This document shows, one piece after another, positions 15,252 through 24,790 of a DNA stretch of 64,000 nt. The position numbers and the translations under genes are program-made. How positions within the stretch are numbered: the stretch's first letter is position 1; each line of letters starts with the position of its first letter. The notes under the pieces are model-generated. The model saw only the letters and a list, made by a program, of their open reading frames with translations. It did not search any database and had not been told where the DNA came from. The stretch comes from Salipiger sp. H15 (lineage in GTDB: Bacteria; Pseudomonadota; Alphaproteobacteria; Rhodobacterales; Rhodobacteraceae): assembly GCF_040409955.1 (NCBI RefSeq), contig NZ_CP123389.1, forward strand, positions 124,001-188,000, given 5' to 3'.

Positions 15252-16136
15252 ATGAACGAGGCCGCTGTCGAGACTTCACCCGGGCCGCTGGCGCTGGCCG
15301 GGCTGCGCGCCGCCGAGGCGCCGCGCGCGCCCGCCTTCATCGTCACGATCTACGGCGACGTGGTGGAGCCGCGTGGCGGGATGCTCTGGATGGGCACGCT
15401 GATAGAGTGCTGCGCGCGGCACGGGCTGAACGAGAGCCTCGTGCGGACGGCGGTGTCGCGGCTTGTCGGCGCGGGGCGGCTCGAGGGGGTGCGCATCGGG
15501 CGCAAGAGCCATTACCGCCTGTCCGACGCGGCGCGGGCCGAGTTCCGCGAGGCGGCGCGGCTGCTCTTCGCGCCGCCGCCGGCGCCGGAGGACTGGCTGG
15601 TCTGCCTGTCGGAGGGCGTGCGCGACGCCGAGCTGCCGCTGCCCTGGGCGCGGCTGGCGCCCAATGTCGCGCTGGCGCCGAACCGCGAGGACATCGCGCC
15701 GCTCGACGGGGTGCTGCTGCGCGCGAGGCAGCTCGACGGGCACGGCGACCTTGGCCAGCTGGCGGCGGAGCGCTGGGACCTTGCCGAGGTGGCCGCGGCC
15801 TACGAGAGTTTCCTGCTGACCCATGGCGCGCTGCGCGAGCTTCTGGCCGAGGGCGTGCCGCTTTCGCCCGAGGACGCGCTCGCCCTGCGGCTGCGGCTGG
15901 TGCACGACTACCGCCACGCGGCGCTGAGCGATCCCCGCCTGCCGCGTTCCGCCTACCCGCAGGACTGGCCCGCCGAGGCGGCGCGGAGGCTTTTCGTGAC
16001 GGCCTATCTCGGCCTGTCGAAATACGCGGAAACCCATGTGGGGGCGCAGTTTCTCAGCCCCGAGGGGCATCTGGCGCCGCGCAATGACGAGACCGAGCGG
16101 CGGCTGTTCCGGCTGCGGCGCGAAGCGGCGACGTGA
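15252..16136 (+). CDS. paaX: PaaX-family repressor of phenylacetate catabolism
   Basis: A 294-residue regulator. The N-terminal winged helix (about residues 27-95: FIVTIYGDVVEPRGGMLWMG, then ESLVRTAVSRLVGAGRLEG, then KSHYRLSD) and the C-terminal block LRLRLVHDYRHAALSDPRLP, followed by AYPQDWPAEAAR, are PaaX hallmarks. PaaX represses paa genes until it binds phenylacetyl-CoA. It lies immediately upstream of pcaF-paaABCDE, separated by a 129-bp promoter region. A TetR regulator also sits in the locus, so the pathway appears to have two local repressors. Confidence 0.92.
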   Translation: MNEAAVETSPGPLALAGLRAAEAPRAPAFIVTIYGDVVEPRGGMLWMGTLIECCARHGLNESLVRTAVSRLVGAGRLEGVRIGRKSHYRLSDAARAEFREAARLLFAPPPAPEDWLVCLSEGVRDAELPLPWARLAPNVALAPNREDIAPLDGVLLRARQLDGHGDLGQLAAERWDLAEVAAAYESFLLTHGALRELLAEGVPLSPEDALALRLRLVHDYRHAALSDPRLPRSAYPQDWPAEAARRLFVTAYLGLSKYAETHVGAQFLSPEGHLAPRNDETERRLFRLRREAAT

Positions 16137-16178
16137 GGGAGGGCTCTCCAATACGTCACGTGAAATCGAGATTGTGAC

Positions 16179-16227
16179 TTAACATGTGCCGTATTGCGTG
16201 CTAGTTAGTTGACCGATCGGTCGGTCA
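16179..16227 (+). promoter_or_regulatory. paa operon promoter with overlapping TetR-type operator
   Basis: TTAACA (16179-16184) and TAGTTA (16202-16207) are 17 bp apart. Immediately downstream lies TTGACCGATCGGTCGGT (16209-16225), which would cover the transcription start and block it when bound. The same element occurs at 28098-28120 (15 of 17 bases). The rotational symmetry ACCGA/TCGGT is typical of TetR-family operators, so the TetR protein at 24774-25373 is the likely binder. Confidence 0.6.
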
Positions 16228-16265
16228 TTGATGGTCGGCCTCGATTCTCGAGGGAGGAGATACGG

Positions 16266-17471
16266 ATGTCCGAGGCATTCATCTGCGACGCGGTGCGCAC
16301 CCCTGTCGGCCGTTACGGCGGGGCGCTGTCTTCGGTCCGCGCCGATGACCTGGCCGCCGTGCCGCTGGCCGCGCTGATGGCGCGCAACCCGTCGGTGGAC
16401 TGGGCCAGCGTCGATGACATCATCCTTGGCTGCGCCAACCAGGCCGGTGAGGACAACCGCAACGTCGCGCGCATGGCGGGGCTGCTTGCGGGCCTGCCGA
16501 TCGAGGTGCCGGGCACCACGGTCAACCGGCTCTGCGGCTCGGGCATGGACGCGATCGGCCTTGCCGCCCGCACCATCCGCGCCGGGGACGGCGACCTGCT
16601 GCTGGCCGGCGGTGTCGAGAGCATGAGCCGCGCGCCCTTCGTGGTGGGCAAGGCCAGCTCGGCCTTCTCGCGCAATGCCGAGATGTACGACACGACAATC
16701 GGCTGGCGCTTCAAGAACCCGAAGCTCGACAAGGCCTTCGGCACGCATTCGATGCCCGAGACCGCCGACAACGTCGCCGGGGATTACGGCATCAGCCGCG
16801 CCGACCAGGACGCCTTTGCCGTGCGCTCGCAGGACCGCTGGGAGGCCGCGCAGAAGGCGGGTCTCTTCGCCGAGGAGATCGTTCCGGTGACCATTCCGCA
16901 GCGCAAGGGAGATGCGCTGGTGGTGGACACCGACGAGCACCCGCGCCCCGGCACCACGCTCGAGATGCTGGCCAAGCTGCGCGGCGTGAACGGACCCGAC
17001 CTCAGCGTCACCGCGGGCAATGCCTCGGGCGTCAACGACGGCGCGGCGGGGGTGATCGTCGCCTCCGAGGCCGCGGCCGCGAAGAACGGCCTCACCCCGC
17101 AGGCGCGCGTCGTCGCCATGGCGGCGGCGGGTGTCGCGCCCCGCGTCATGGGCATCGGCCCGGTTCCGGCGACGCGCCGCGTGCTGGAGCGCGCCGGCCT
17201 GACGCTGGAGCAGATGGACGTGATCGAGCTCAACGAGGCCTTTGCGGCGCAGGGGCTCGCGGTGATGCGCGAGCTTGGCCTGCCCGACGACGCGGCCCAT
17301 GTGAACGCCAATGGCGGCGCCATCGCCATGGGCCATCCGCTTGGCATGTCCGGCGCGCGGCTCGTCCTGACCGCGACCCGGCAGCTGCACCGCACCGGCG
17401 GCCGCTACGCCCTCTGCACCATGTGCGTCGGCGTGGGGCAGGGGATCGCGATGATCCTCGAACGTATCTGA
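16266..17471 (+). CDS. pcaF: 3-oxoadipyl-CoA thiolase
   Basis: A 401-residue thiolase that splits 3-oxoadipyl-CoA into succinyl-CoA and acetyl-CoA (last step of the phenylacetate and beta-ketoadipate routes, also called PaaJ). The nucleophilic Cys lies in [11 protein letters not shown], the His in [16 protein letters not shown] and the second Cys in [11 protein letters not shown]. Length matches PcaF/PaaJ (about 400). ATG 16266 follows GGGAGGAG. First gene of the long plus-strand paa operon, 23 bp before paaA. Confidence 0.93.
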   Translation: MSEAFICDAVRTPVGRYGGALSSVRADDLAAVPLAALMARNPSVDWASVDDIILGCANQAGEDNRNVARMAGLLAGLPIEVPGTTVNRLCGSGMDAIGLAARTIRAGDGDLLLAGGVESMSRAPFVVGKASSAFSRNAEMYDTTIGWRFKNPKLDKAFGTHSMPETADNVAGDYGISRADQDAFAVRSQDRWEAAQKAGLFAEEIVPVTIPQRKGDALVVDTDEHPRPGTTLEMLAKLRGVNGPDLSVTAGNASGVNDGAAGVIVASEAAAAKNGLTPQARVVAMAAAGVAPRVMGIGPVPATRRVLERAGLTLEQMDVIELNEAFAAQGLAVMRELGLPDDAAHVNANGGAIAMGHPLGMSGARLVLTATRQLHRTGGRYALCTMCVGVGQGIAMILERI

Positions 17472-17494
17472 CCCCTTCAGGAGGAGGCACGACC

Positions 17495-18493
17495 ATGTAT
17501 GCACAGATGGTGAAATCGGAAGGCATGAAGTCCCCCGAGGAGATGACCCCCGAGGAGCGCGCCTTTCAGGAGCGGGTCGACCGCGGCGAGAAGATCGAGC
17601 CCAAGGAGTGGATGCCCGAGGGCTACCGCAAGACGCTGATCCGCCAGATGGGCCAGCACGCGCATTCCGAGATCGTCGGCCAGCTGCCCGAGGGCAACTG
17701 GATCACCCGCGCGCCGACGCTGGAGCGCAAGGCGATCCTGCTGGCCAAGGTGCAGGACGAGGCGGGGCATGGGCTCTACCTCTATTCCGCCGCCGAGACG
17801 CTGGGCGTGTCGCGCGACGAGCTGATGGAGAAGCTGCACTCGGGCGCGATGAAATACAGCTCGATCTTCAACTATCCGACGCTGACCTGGGCCGACATGG
17901 GCGCGGTGGGCTGGCTGGTCGACGGCGCGGCGATCATGAACCAGGTGCCGCTGCAGCGGACCTCCTATGGCCCCTACAGCCGCGCGATGATCCGCATCTG
18001 CAAGGAAGAGAGCTTCCACCAGCGGCAGGGCTACGCGATCATGATGAAGATGGCCGAGGGCACGCCCGAGCAGAAGGAAATGGCGCAGGATGCGCTCAAC
18101 CGCTTCTGGTATCCCGCGCTGATGATGTTCGGCCCGTCCGACAAGGACTCGGTGCACTCCGCGCAGTCGATGGCGTGGAAGATCAAGATGAACACCAACG
18201 ACGAGCTGCGCCAGAAATTCGTCGACGAGACCGTGCCGCAGGCGAAGTACCTCGGCCTCACCGTGCCCGACGAGACGCTGACGTGGAACGAGGAGCGCGG
18301 TCACTACGACTTCGCCGAGCCCGACTGGGACGAGTTCTTCGAGGTGATCAAGGGCAACGGCCCCTGCAACGAGGAGCGTCTCGGCGCCCGCCGCGAGGCC
18401 TGGGACAAGGGCGCGTGGTTCCGTGACGGGCTGACCGCCTATGCCGAGAAGGCCGCCGCCCGCCGCGCGGCCCCCAACATGGCCGCCGAATAA
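17495..18493 (+). CDS. paaA: Phenylacetyl-CoA epoxidase catalytic subunit PaaA
   Basis: A 332-residue ferritin-like di-iron subunit that inserts one oxygen into the ring of phenylacetyl-CoA to give the 1,2-epoxide. The two ExxH iron motifs are visible: DEAGH at residues 88-92 and EESFH at 171-175. The N-terminal [19 protein letters not shown] and the C-terminal [17 protein letters not shown] are conserved in PaaA. It works as a PaaABCE complex. A strong GGAGGAGG site precedes the ATG. All key ligands appear intact. Confidence 0.97.
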   Translation: MYAQMVKSEGMKSPEEMTPEERAFQERVDRGEKIEPKEWMPEGYRKTLIRQMGQHAHSEIVGQLPEGNWITRAPTLERKAILLAKVQDEAGHGLYLYSAAETLGVSRDELMEKLHSGAMKYSSIFNYPTLTWADMGAVGWLVDGAAIMNQVPLQRTSYGPYSRAMIRICKEESFHQRQGYAIMMKMAEGTPEQKEMAQDALNRFWYPALMMFGPSDKDSVHSAQSMAWKIKMNTNDELRQKFVDETVPQAKYLGLTVPDETLTWNEERGHYDFAEPDWDEFFEVIKGNGPCNEERLGARREAWDKGAWFRDGLTAYAEKAAARRAAPNMAAE

Positions 18494-18518
18494 GCGCGCC
18501 GACCGAGGAGGATGTGAC

Positions 18519-18806
18519 ATGACCAAGAAAGAATGGCCGCTCTGGGAGATCTTCATCCGGGGCCAGCACGGGCTGAACCACCGCCACGTCGGCAGCCTGC
18601 ACGCACCGGATGCCGAGATGGCGATCAGGAACGCCCGCGACGTCTACACCCGCCGCAAGGAAGGCGTGTCGATCTGGGTGGTGCCCTCGGCGGCGATCAC
18701 CGCCTCGTCGCCGTCCGAGAAGGGTCCGCTCTTCGATCCGGCCGAGAGCAAGGTCTACCGCCACCCGACCTTCTTCGACATCCCCGACGAAGTGGGGCAC
18801 ATGTGA
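18519..18806 (+). CDS. paaB: Phenylacetyl-CoA epoxidase subunit PaaB
   Basis: A 95-residue subunit matching PaaB in length and in WPLWEIFIRGQHGLNHRHVG near the start, followed by DAEMAIRNARDVYTRR and SIWVVPSAAITAS. PaaB bridges PaaAC heterodimers in the epoxidase. It lies 25 bp after paaA with a GAGGAGG site and overlaps paaC by one base (TGATG), indicating coupled translation. Confidence 0.96.
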   Translation: MTKKEWPLWEIFIRGQHGLNHRHVGSLHAPDAEMAIRNARDVYTRRKEGVSIWVVPSAAITASSPSEKGPLFDPAESKVYRHPTFFDIPDEVGHM

Positions 18807-19672
18807 TGCCCTCGCTTTCGGATGCCGCAACGCCGGATGTCGCCCGGCTCGCCGAGCGCGCCGCCGCCGCGCAGGGTCAAGATTTGGGCCACGATCCGCA
18901 CATGGCGGACGTGGCGCTGAAGCCCGCCTTCTTCGACTGGCTCTGCCGGATGGGGGACAACTCGCTGATCCTCGGCCACCGCATCTCGGAATGGTGCGGC
19001 CACGGCCCGGTGCTGGAAGAGGACATCGCGCTGGCGAACACCGCGCTCGACCTCATCGGCCACACGCAGATGTGGCTCGGCCTTGCCGCCGAGGTCGAGG
19101 GTGCCGGGCGCAGCGCCGATGACCTCGCCTTCCTGCGCGACGCGATGAAGTTCCGCAATCTCAAGCTGGTCGAGCTGCCGAACGGCGACATGGCCGTGAC
19201 GCTGATGCGCGAGTTCCTGTTCGACGCCTTCCACTTCGAGCTGCTGACCGCGCTGACCAAATCGTCGAGCCCGCGCGTGGCCGAGATCGCCGCGAAGGCG
19301 CTGAAGGAGGTGTCCTATCACCTCGAGCGTTCGTCGGATCTGGTTGTGCGCCTTGGTGACGGCACCGAGGAGAGCCACACCCGCATGCAGGCGGCGCTGA
19401 ACAAGGTCTGGGGCTACACCGGCGAGATGTTCGCGGGTGATGCCGTGGACGACGCGGTTGCCGAGGCCGGCATCGCGCCCGCGCTGTCGGACCTGCTGCC
19501 GCTCTGGCAGCGGACGGTCGGCGAGGTGCTGGAGGAGGCGACCCTGCGCCAGCCCGAGCAGCGTTTCGACGCGCATTCCGGCGGCAAGCAGGGGCGGCAC
19601 ACCGAGCACCTTGGCTATATCCTTGCCGAGATGCAGTTCCTGCAGCGCGCCTATCCGGGCGCAAGCTGGTAA
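18806..19672 (+). CDS. paaC: Phenylacetyl-CoA epoxidase structural subunit PaaC
   Basis: A 288-residue ferritin-like protein that pairs with PaaA but lacks a functional metal site in the family. Conserved blocks include RMGDNSLILGHRISEWCGHGP, ALDLIGHTQMWLGLA and LKEVSYHLERSSDLVVRLGDGTEES, ending HTEHLGYILAEMQFLQRA. It starts within the paaB stop and ends 4 bp before paaD. The N-terminal 30 residues are a little longer than usual. Function follows from the family and operon. Confidence 0.95.
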   Translation: MPSLSDAATPDVARLAERAAAAQGQDLGHDPHMADVALKPAFFDWLCRMGDNSLILGHRISEWCGHGPVLEEDIALANTALDLIGHTQMWLGLAAEVEGAGRSADDLAFLRDAMKFRNLKLVELPNGDMAVTLMREFLFDAFHFELLTALTKSSSPRVAEIAAKALKEVSYHLERSSDLVVRLGDGTEESHTRMQAALNKVWGYTGEMFAGDAVDDAVAEAGIAPALSDLLPLWQRTVGEVLEEATLRQPEQRFDAHSGGKQGRHTEHLGYILAEMQFLQRAYPGASW

Positions 19673-19676
19673 GCCG

Positions 19677-20198
19677 ATGAGCGCGGTTCTGCCATCCACC
19701 CAGCAGGTCTGGGACTGGCTGGGCGAGGTGCCCGACCCCGAGATCCCCGTGGTCTCGGTGACGGAACTCGGCATCGTGCGCGAGGTCCGCTGGGAGGGGC
19801 AGACGCTGGTGGTGGCGGTGACGCCGACCTACTCCGGCTGCCCCGCCACCTCGGTGATCGACCTGATGATCGAGACCCAGCTGCGCGAGAAGGGCGTCAC
19901 CGACCTGCGGCTCGAACGCCGCCTGTCGCCGCCCTGGACCACCGACTGGGTGACCGACGCGGCACGCGACAAGCTGCGCGCCTACGGCATCGCCCCGCCG
20001 GTGGACGGCACCGCCTCGGACGGGCTGATGGCGGGCCGCGCGGCGCGCCTGTCGGGCAAGTCGAACCTGGTGATCGCCTGCCCGCGCTGCGGCTCGTCCC
20101 ATACCGAGCGGGTGAGCCAGTACGGCTCGACCCCGTGCAAGGCCAGCTACCGCTGCCGCGACTGCCTCGAGCCCTTCGACTACTTCAAGTGCCACTGA
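19677..20198 (+). CDS. paaD: PaaD, iron-sulfur assembly protein for the epoxidase
   Basis: A 173-residue protein with an N-terminal DUF59/MIP18 domain (DPEIPVVSVTELGIVR, then TPTYSGCPATSVI) and a C-terminal zinc-ribbon-like part with CPRC and CRDC motifs ending in YFKCH. PaaD helps to mature the epoxidase, probably by delivering iron-sulfur clusters to PaaE. All four Cys of the ribbon are present. It is located between paaC and paaE, as in most paa operons. Confidence 0.94.
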   Translation: MSAVLPSTQQVWDWLGEVPDPEIPVVSVTELGIVREVRWEGQTLVVAVTPTYSGCPATSVIDLMIETQLREKGVTDLRLERRLSPPWTTDWVTDAARDKLRAYGIAPPVDGTASDGLMAGRAARLSGKSNLVIACPRCGSSHTERVSQYGSTPCKASYRCRDCLEPFDYFKCH

Positions 20199-20264
20199 GC
20201 CATTCCGGTGCCCCTGCGGGGCATCCCCGACGCATTTCCCTGTGCAGACAGGAGGAGGTCTGAT

Positions 20265-21341
20265 ATGCCCCGTTTCCATCCCCTCGAAGTGACCGACGTC
20301 CGCCGCGAGACCCGCGACGCGGTGGTGGTCACGCTCAAGCCGCGCGCCGAGGACGCGGAGAGCTTCGCCTTCACGCAAGGCCAGTACCTGACCTTCCGCC
20401 GCGCCTTCGACGGCGAGGAGCTGCGCCGGTCCTACTCGATCTGCGCCGGTCTGGACGAGGGCTGCCTGAAGGTCGGCATCAAGCGCGTCGACGGCGGCGC
20501 CTTCTCGACCTGGGCCAACGAGAACCTGAAGCCCGGCGACACGCTCGACGCGATGACCCCGCAGGGCCGGTTCTTCACCCCGCTCGACGCGGCCAGCGCC
20601 AAGACCTACCTCGGCTTCGCCGGCGGGTCGGGCATCACCCCGGTGCTGTCGATCATCAAGACCGTGCTGGCGCGCGAGCCCAATGCCACCTTCACGCTGG
20701 TCTATGCCAACCGGCAGGTCGGCTCGATCATGTTCCGCGAGGAGCTGGAGGATCTGAAGAACACCTACCTCGGGCGTTTCTCGGTGATCCACATCCTCGA
20801 GAGCGAGGGGCAGGAGATCGACCTCTTCACCGGGCGCATCGACGCCGAGAAGATGGAGATGCTGTTCCGCCTCTGGATCGATGCCGAGAGCGTCGACACC
20901 GCCTTCATCTGCGGCCCCGAGCCGATGATGCTGACCATCGCCGAGAGCCTGCGTCAGGCGGGCCTGTCGGACGCGCAGATCAAGTTCGAGCTCTTCGCCT
21001 CGTCGCAGCCGGGCCGCGCCAAGGCGCGCGCCGTGTCGCAGCAGGCCGCGAGCGCGGGCAACACCTGCGAGGTCTCGGTCACGCTCGACGGCGCGACGCG
21101 GGTGTTCCAGATGCCGAAGGACGGCACCGCCATCCTCGACGCCGCGATCCAGAACAACATGGACGCGCCCTATTCGTGCAAGGCGGGCGTCTGCTCGACC
21201 TGCCGCGCCAAGGTGATCGAGGGCGAGGTCGAGATGGAGATCAACCACGCGCTCGAGGATTACGAGGTGCGCGCCGGCTATGTGCTGTCGTGCCAGTGCA
21301 TTCCGCTCTCCGACAAGGTGGTGCTCAGCTATGACGAATGA
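20265..21341 (+). CDS. paaE: Phenylacetyl-CoA epoxidase reductase PaaE
   Basis: A 358-residue flavoprotein that passes NADPH electrons to PaaA. The FAD domain has RRSYSIC, the nucleotide domain has GFAGGSGITPVLSII and ICGPEPMM, and the C-terminal plant-type ferredoxin domain has YSCKAGVCSTCRAKV with the final Cys in LSCQC. Length fits the family. ATG 20265 is chosen after AGGAGGTCTGAT. The 3' end overlaps the next gene by 11 bp. Confidence 0.96.
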   Translation: MPRFHPLEVTDVRRETRDAVVVTLKPRAEDAESFAFTQGQYLTFRRAFDGEELRRSYSICAGLDEGCLKVGIKRVDGGAFSTWANENLKPGDTLDAMTPQGRFFTPLDAASAKTYLGFAGGSGITPVLSIIKTVLAREPNATFTLVYANRQVGSIMFREELEDLKNTYLGRFSVIHILESEGQEIDLFTGRIDAEKMEMLFRLWIDAESVDTAFICGPEPMMLTIAESLRQAGLSDAQIKFELFASSQPGRAKARAVSQQAASAGNTCEVSVTLDGATRVFQMPKDGTAILDAAIQNNMDAPYSCKAGVCSTCRAKVIEGEVEMEINHALEDYEVRAGYVLSCQCIPLSDKVVLSYDE

Positions 21342-22083
21342 CACCGAGACCATGCCGCTTGCCGACTACCTCGCGCAGGGTGGCAAGCTGTCCTCGCCCG
21401 AGAACGTGCCGCCGCGCTACCGTGGCGAGCTGTTGCGGCTGATGGCGTCCTTCGTGGACAGCGAGCTGGCGGGATCCGCGGGCTTTGCCGGGGCGATCAA
21501 CTGGGCGCCGGGGATCAAGGCGCGCATCGCCGCCAGCCGGATCACGCTGGAGAAGGCCGACCATGCCGAGCGCGTGCTCGAGCTGATGGAGGCCTTCGGC
21601 ACCGACAAGGCGCTTTACGAGAGGGCGCATGACTGGGCCGCGCGCGAGAGCAGGGACAGCACGCTGGAGGCGAAACGCCAAGGCGGCGACATGCGGCTCT
21701 CGGTCTTCCACGCGCCGCTGACCGGCTGGACCGACGCGGTGGTGATGAACGTGCTGATGGGCCTTGCCACGCAGCACGCCGTCGGCGAGCTGGCGCGCTG
21801 CTCCTACCAGCCGCTGGCCGAGGTGCTGCGGGAGATCCTGCCGCGCGAGAAACGGCACATGGAGCTGGGGCTGGAAGGGCTCGAGCGGATCGGCGCGACG
21901 GATGAGGCGAAAGCCTCGGTCGCCTACTGGATGCCGCGCGTCGCCGAGACCTTCGGCCCGGCGCAGTCCGAGCGGTTTGACCGGCTCAAGGCCATGGGCC
22001 TGCGCCACACGGACAACGAGACGCTGCGCACCGCGTGGCGCGCCGAGGCGGAGAGCCTGCTCTCCGGCCTTGGCCTGAACTGA
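21331..22083 (+). CDS. Additional PaaC-like ferritin-fold protein of the paa operon
   Basis: A 250-residue helical protein of the phenylacetate catabolic family (PaaA/PaaC type) but distinct from the paaA and paaC genes upstream. One complete ExxH motif is present (EKRHMELG in the second half). The matching first-half site reads EKADH, with one extra residue, so a normal di-iron centre is uncertain. It overlaps paaE by 11 bp and precedes paaZ by 17 bp, so it is transcribed with the epoxidase. It could be a regulatory or chaperone-like subunit, or an oxygenase for another CoA thioester. The exact role is unknown. Confidence 0.75.
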   Translation: MTNDTETMPLADYLAQGGKLSSPENVPPRYRGELLRLMASFVDSELAGSAGFAGAINWAPGIKARIAASRITLEKADHAERVLELMEAFGTDKALYERAHDWAARESRDSTLEAKRQGGDMRLSVFHAPLTGWTDAVVMNVLMGLATQHAVGELARCSYQPLAEVLREILPREKRHMELGLEGLERIGATDEAKASVAYWMPRVAETFGPAQSERFDRLKAMGLRHTDNETLRTAWRAEAESLLSGLGLN

Positions 22084-22100
22084 ACAGGAAGGACGAGCAA

Positions 22101-24170
22101 ATGCTGGATACGGGACGCACCGCGCGCCGCCTCGAGAGCTACGTGCAGGGCGCCTGGCGCGCTGGCGAGGGTGAGGGCAAGCCGCTCGCCAACGCCGCGA
22201 CCGGAGCGGTCCATGCCTATATCGGCTCGGACGGGCTCGATTTCGCCGGGGCGCTGGCTTGGGGCCGCGAGACCGGCGGCCGCGGGCTGCGGCAGCACAC
22301 CATCCACGAGCGCGCGCTGATGCTGAAGGCCATCGGCACCAAGCTGATGGAGATGAAGGACGAGTTCTACGCCGAGAGCCTTGCCACCGGCGCCACGGCC
22401 AAGGATGCCTGGCCGGACATCGATGGCGGCATCGGGACCATGCTCACCTTCGCCTCGAAGGCGCGGCGCGAGCTGCCCAATGCCAAGGTGGTCCCCGAAG
22501 GCGCGGTCGAGGGCCTGTCGCGCGACGGGACTTTCGTCGGTCAGCACATCCTCGTGCCGATGCACGGCGTCGCGATCCACATCAACGCCTTCAACTTCCC
22601 GGTCTGGGGGATGCTGGAAAAGATCGCCCCGGCGCTGATCGCCGGCATGCCCTGCCTCGTGAAGCCGGCCTCGGCGACCGCGTATCTGACCGAACTGGTG
22701 GTGCGCCGGATCCTCGAGATGGGCATCCTGCCGGACGGCGCGCTGCAGATCGTCTGCGGCGGTGTGGGTGACCTGCTGGACCACGTGACCGGGCAGGACG
22801 TCGTCACCTTCACCGGCTCGGCCACGACCGGGCGCAAGCTGAAGTCGCACCCGGCGATCGTCGCCAACTCGGTGCGCTTCACCATGGAGGCCGACAGCCT
22901 CAACGCCGCGATCCTCGGCCCGGATGCCGTGCCGGGCACGGCCGAGTTCGAGCTTTTCGTCAAGGAAGTGCACCGCGAGATGACCGCGAAGTCGGGGCAG
23001 AAATGCACCGCGATCCGCCGCGTCATCGTGCCGAAGGCGCAGGAGCAGGCGGTGATCGAGGCGCTTTCGGCCCGGCTGGCGCAGACGCCGCTGGGGCTGC
23101 CGGACGACGCCAACGCACGGATGAGCGCGCTGGCCTCGCTCGGCGACCGTGACGGCGTGCGCGAGAAGATCGCCGAGATCGCCCGCGAGGCGGAGATCGT
23201 CTTCGGCGATCCGGCGAAGGTCGCGCTGGTCTCGGGCGATGCCGAGGCGGGCGCCTTCATGAACCCGGTGCTGCTGCGCTGCGCCGACCCGATGAGTGCC
23301 ACCGCGCCGCATGACATCGAGGCCTTTGGCCCGGTCGCGACGGTGATGGGCTACGAGGGTCTGGATCAGGCGATCGAGCTGGCGATGAAGGGCAAGGGCT
23401 CGCTGGTTTCGTCGGTCTTCACCAACGATGCCGAGGTCGCCTCGACGCTGGTTCTCGGTGTTGCGCCCTTCCACGGGCGGGTGATGCTGGGCAACCGGGA
23501 CAGCGCCAAGAGCTCGACCGGCCACGGCGCGCCGCTGGCGCCGCTGGTGCACGGCGGGCCGGGCCGCGCGGGCGGCGGCGAGGAGATGGGCGGCATGCGC
23601 GGGGTGAAGCATTTCATGATGCGCACCGCCGTGCAGGGCACGCCGCGCCTGCTGTCGGCCGTGACCGGCGAGTGGGTCTCGGGCGCGCCGGCGGAGCAGG
23701 GCACGCACCCGTTCCGCAAGTCGCTGGCCGAGCTTGCCATCGGCGACCAGCTGGTCACCGAGCGCCGGGTCATCACCGAGGAGGACGTGGAGCACTTCGC
23801 GCATTTCACCGGCGATACCTTCTACGCCCACATGGACAGCGCCGCCGCCAAGGCCAACCCGTTCTTCGACGACCGGGTGGCGCATGGGTACCTCATCGCC
23901 TCGTTCGCGGCGGGTCTCTTCGTGCAGCCCGATCCGGGCCCGGTGCTGGCCAACTACGGCGTCGACAACCTGCGCTTCCTGACGCCGGTCTACTTCGGCG
24001 ACAGCCTGCAGGTGCGGCTCACCTGCAAGCAGATCAACCCGCGCGAGGGCACGGTCTACGGTGAGGTCCGCTGGGACTGCCGCGTCACCAACCAGAAGGA
24101 CGAGGTGGTGGCCGAGTATGACGTGCTGACCATGGTGGCCAAGAGCTGGCCGCTGCCGCAGGAGGTCTGA
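22101..24170 (+). CDS. paaZ: Bifunctional oxepin-CoA hydrolase / 3-oxo-5,6-dehydrosuberyl-CoA semialdehyde dehydrogenase PaaZ
   Basis: A 689-residue fusion enzyme. Residues 1 to about 540 are an aldehyde dehydrogenase with the general base Glu263 (TMEADSLN) and the nucleophile Cys302 (SGQKCTA). The C-terminal MaoC-like hydratase (about 555-685) has HFTGDTFYAHMD, the hydrolase active site, and VAHGYLIASFAAGLF. It opens the oxepin ring of the rearranged epoxide and oxidises the resulting aldehyde. Both active sites look intact, so it should be fully bifunctional. It has an AGGAAGGA site and is 2 bp before paaY. Confidence 0.97.
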   Translation: MLDTGRTARRLESYVQGAWRAGEGEGKPLANAATGAVHAYIGSDGLDFAGALAWGRETGGRGLRQHTIHERALMLKAIGTKLMEMKDEFYAESLATGATAKDAWPDIDGGIGTMLTFASKARRELPNAKVVPEGAVEGLSRDGTFVGQHILVPMHGVAIHINAFNFPVWGMLEKIAPALIAGMPCLVKPASATAYLTELVVRRILEMGILPDGALQIVCGGVGDLLDHVTGQDVVTFTGSATTGRKLKSHPAIVANSVRFTMEADSLNAAILGPDAVPGTAEFELFVKEVHREMTAKSGQKCTAIRRVIVPKAQEQAVIEALSARLAQTPLGLPDDANARMSALASLGDRDGVREKIAEIAREAEIVFGDPAKVALVSGDAEAGAFMNPVLLRCADPMSATAPHDIEAFGPVATVMGYEGLDQAIELAMKGKGSLVSSVFTNDAEVASTLVLGVAPFHGRVMLGNRDSAKSSTGHGAPLAPLVHGGPGRAGGGEEMGGMRGVKHFMMRTAVQGTPRLLSAVTGEWVSGAPAEQGTHPFRKSLAELAIGDQLVTERRVITEEDVEHFAHFTGDTFYAHMDSAAAKANPFFDDRVAHGYLIASFAAGLFVQPDPGPVLANYGVDNLRFLTPVYFGDSLQVRLTCKQINPREGTVYGEVRWDCRVTNQKDEVVAEYDVLTMVAKSWPLPQEV

Positions 24171-24172
24171 GC

Positions 24173-24790
24173 ATGGCGATCTGGTCCTGGGACGGGGTGG
24201 TGCCGGTGGTCGCGCCGTCGGCCTTCGTCCATCCCGAGGCCGTGCTGATCGGAGACGTGATCGTGGGGGCCGGCTGCTATGTCGGCCCCGGCGCCGTCCT
24301 GCGCGGCGACTTCGGGCGGATCACGCTGCACCCGGGCTCGAACGTGCAGGAGACCTGCGTCGCCCATGCCTTCCCCGGCAAGGACGTGGTGGTCGAGGAG
24401 CGCGGCCATGTCGGGCACGGCGCGGTGCTGCACGGCTGCCACATCGGGCGCAATGCGCTGATCGGGATGAACGCTGTGGTGATGGACGAGGCGCGGATCG
24501 GCGAGAACAGCATCCTCGGCGCCATGGCCTTCGTCCGGGCGGGGACCGAGATCCCGGCCAATGTCATGGCGGTGGGATCGCCCGCCAAGGTGCTGCGCGA
24601 GCTGACCGCGCAGGAGATCGACTGGAAGTCGCGCGGGACGGATGTCTACCGGCAGCTTGCGGTGGATGCCAAGACCAAGCTCGCCCCGGCGCAGCCCCTG
24701 ACCGAGGTGGAGGAGGGGCGCCGCCGCGTGACGGCGCCCGAGTACGATCCTCTGGTGGTCGAGCGGGCGGCGCTCAGCGGACGGCCTTGA
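24173..24790 (+). CDS. paaY: PaaY, gamma-carbonic-anhydrase-fold thioesterase
   Basis: A 205-residue left-handed beta-helix protein with hexapeptide repeats (VIVGAGCYVGPGAVLRGDFGR, then VGHGAVLHGCHIGRNALIGM). Metal His residues are visible in VAHAF and GHVGHGAVLHG. In E. coli, PaaY is a thioesterase that clears toxic CoA thioesters formed when the pathway stalls. It is the last gene of the plus-strand paaX-side operon. Its end overlaps the convergent TetR gene by 17 bp, with no room for a terminator. Confidence 0.92.
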   Translation: MAIWSWDGVVPVVAPSAFVHPEAVLIGDVIVGAGCYVGPGAVLRGDFGRITLHPGSNVQETCVAHAFPGKDVVVEERGHVGHGAVLHGCHIGRNALIGMNAVVMDEARIGENSILGAMAFVRAGTEIPANVMAVGSPAKVLRELTAQEIDWKSRGTDVYRQLAVDAKTKLAPAQPLTEVEEGRRRVTAPEYDPLVVERAALSGRP

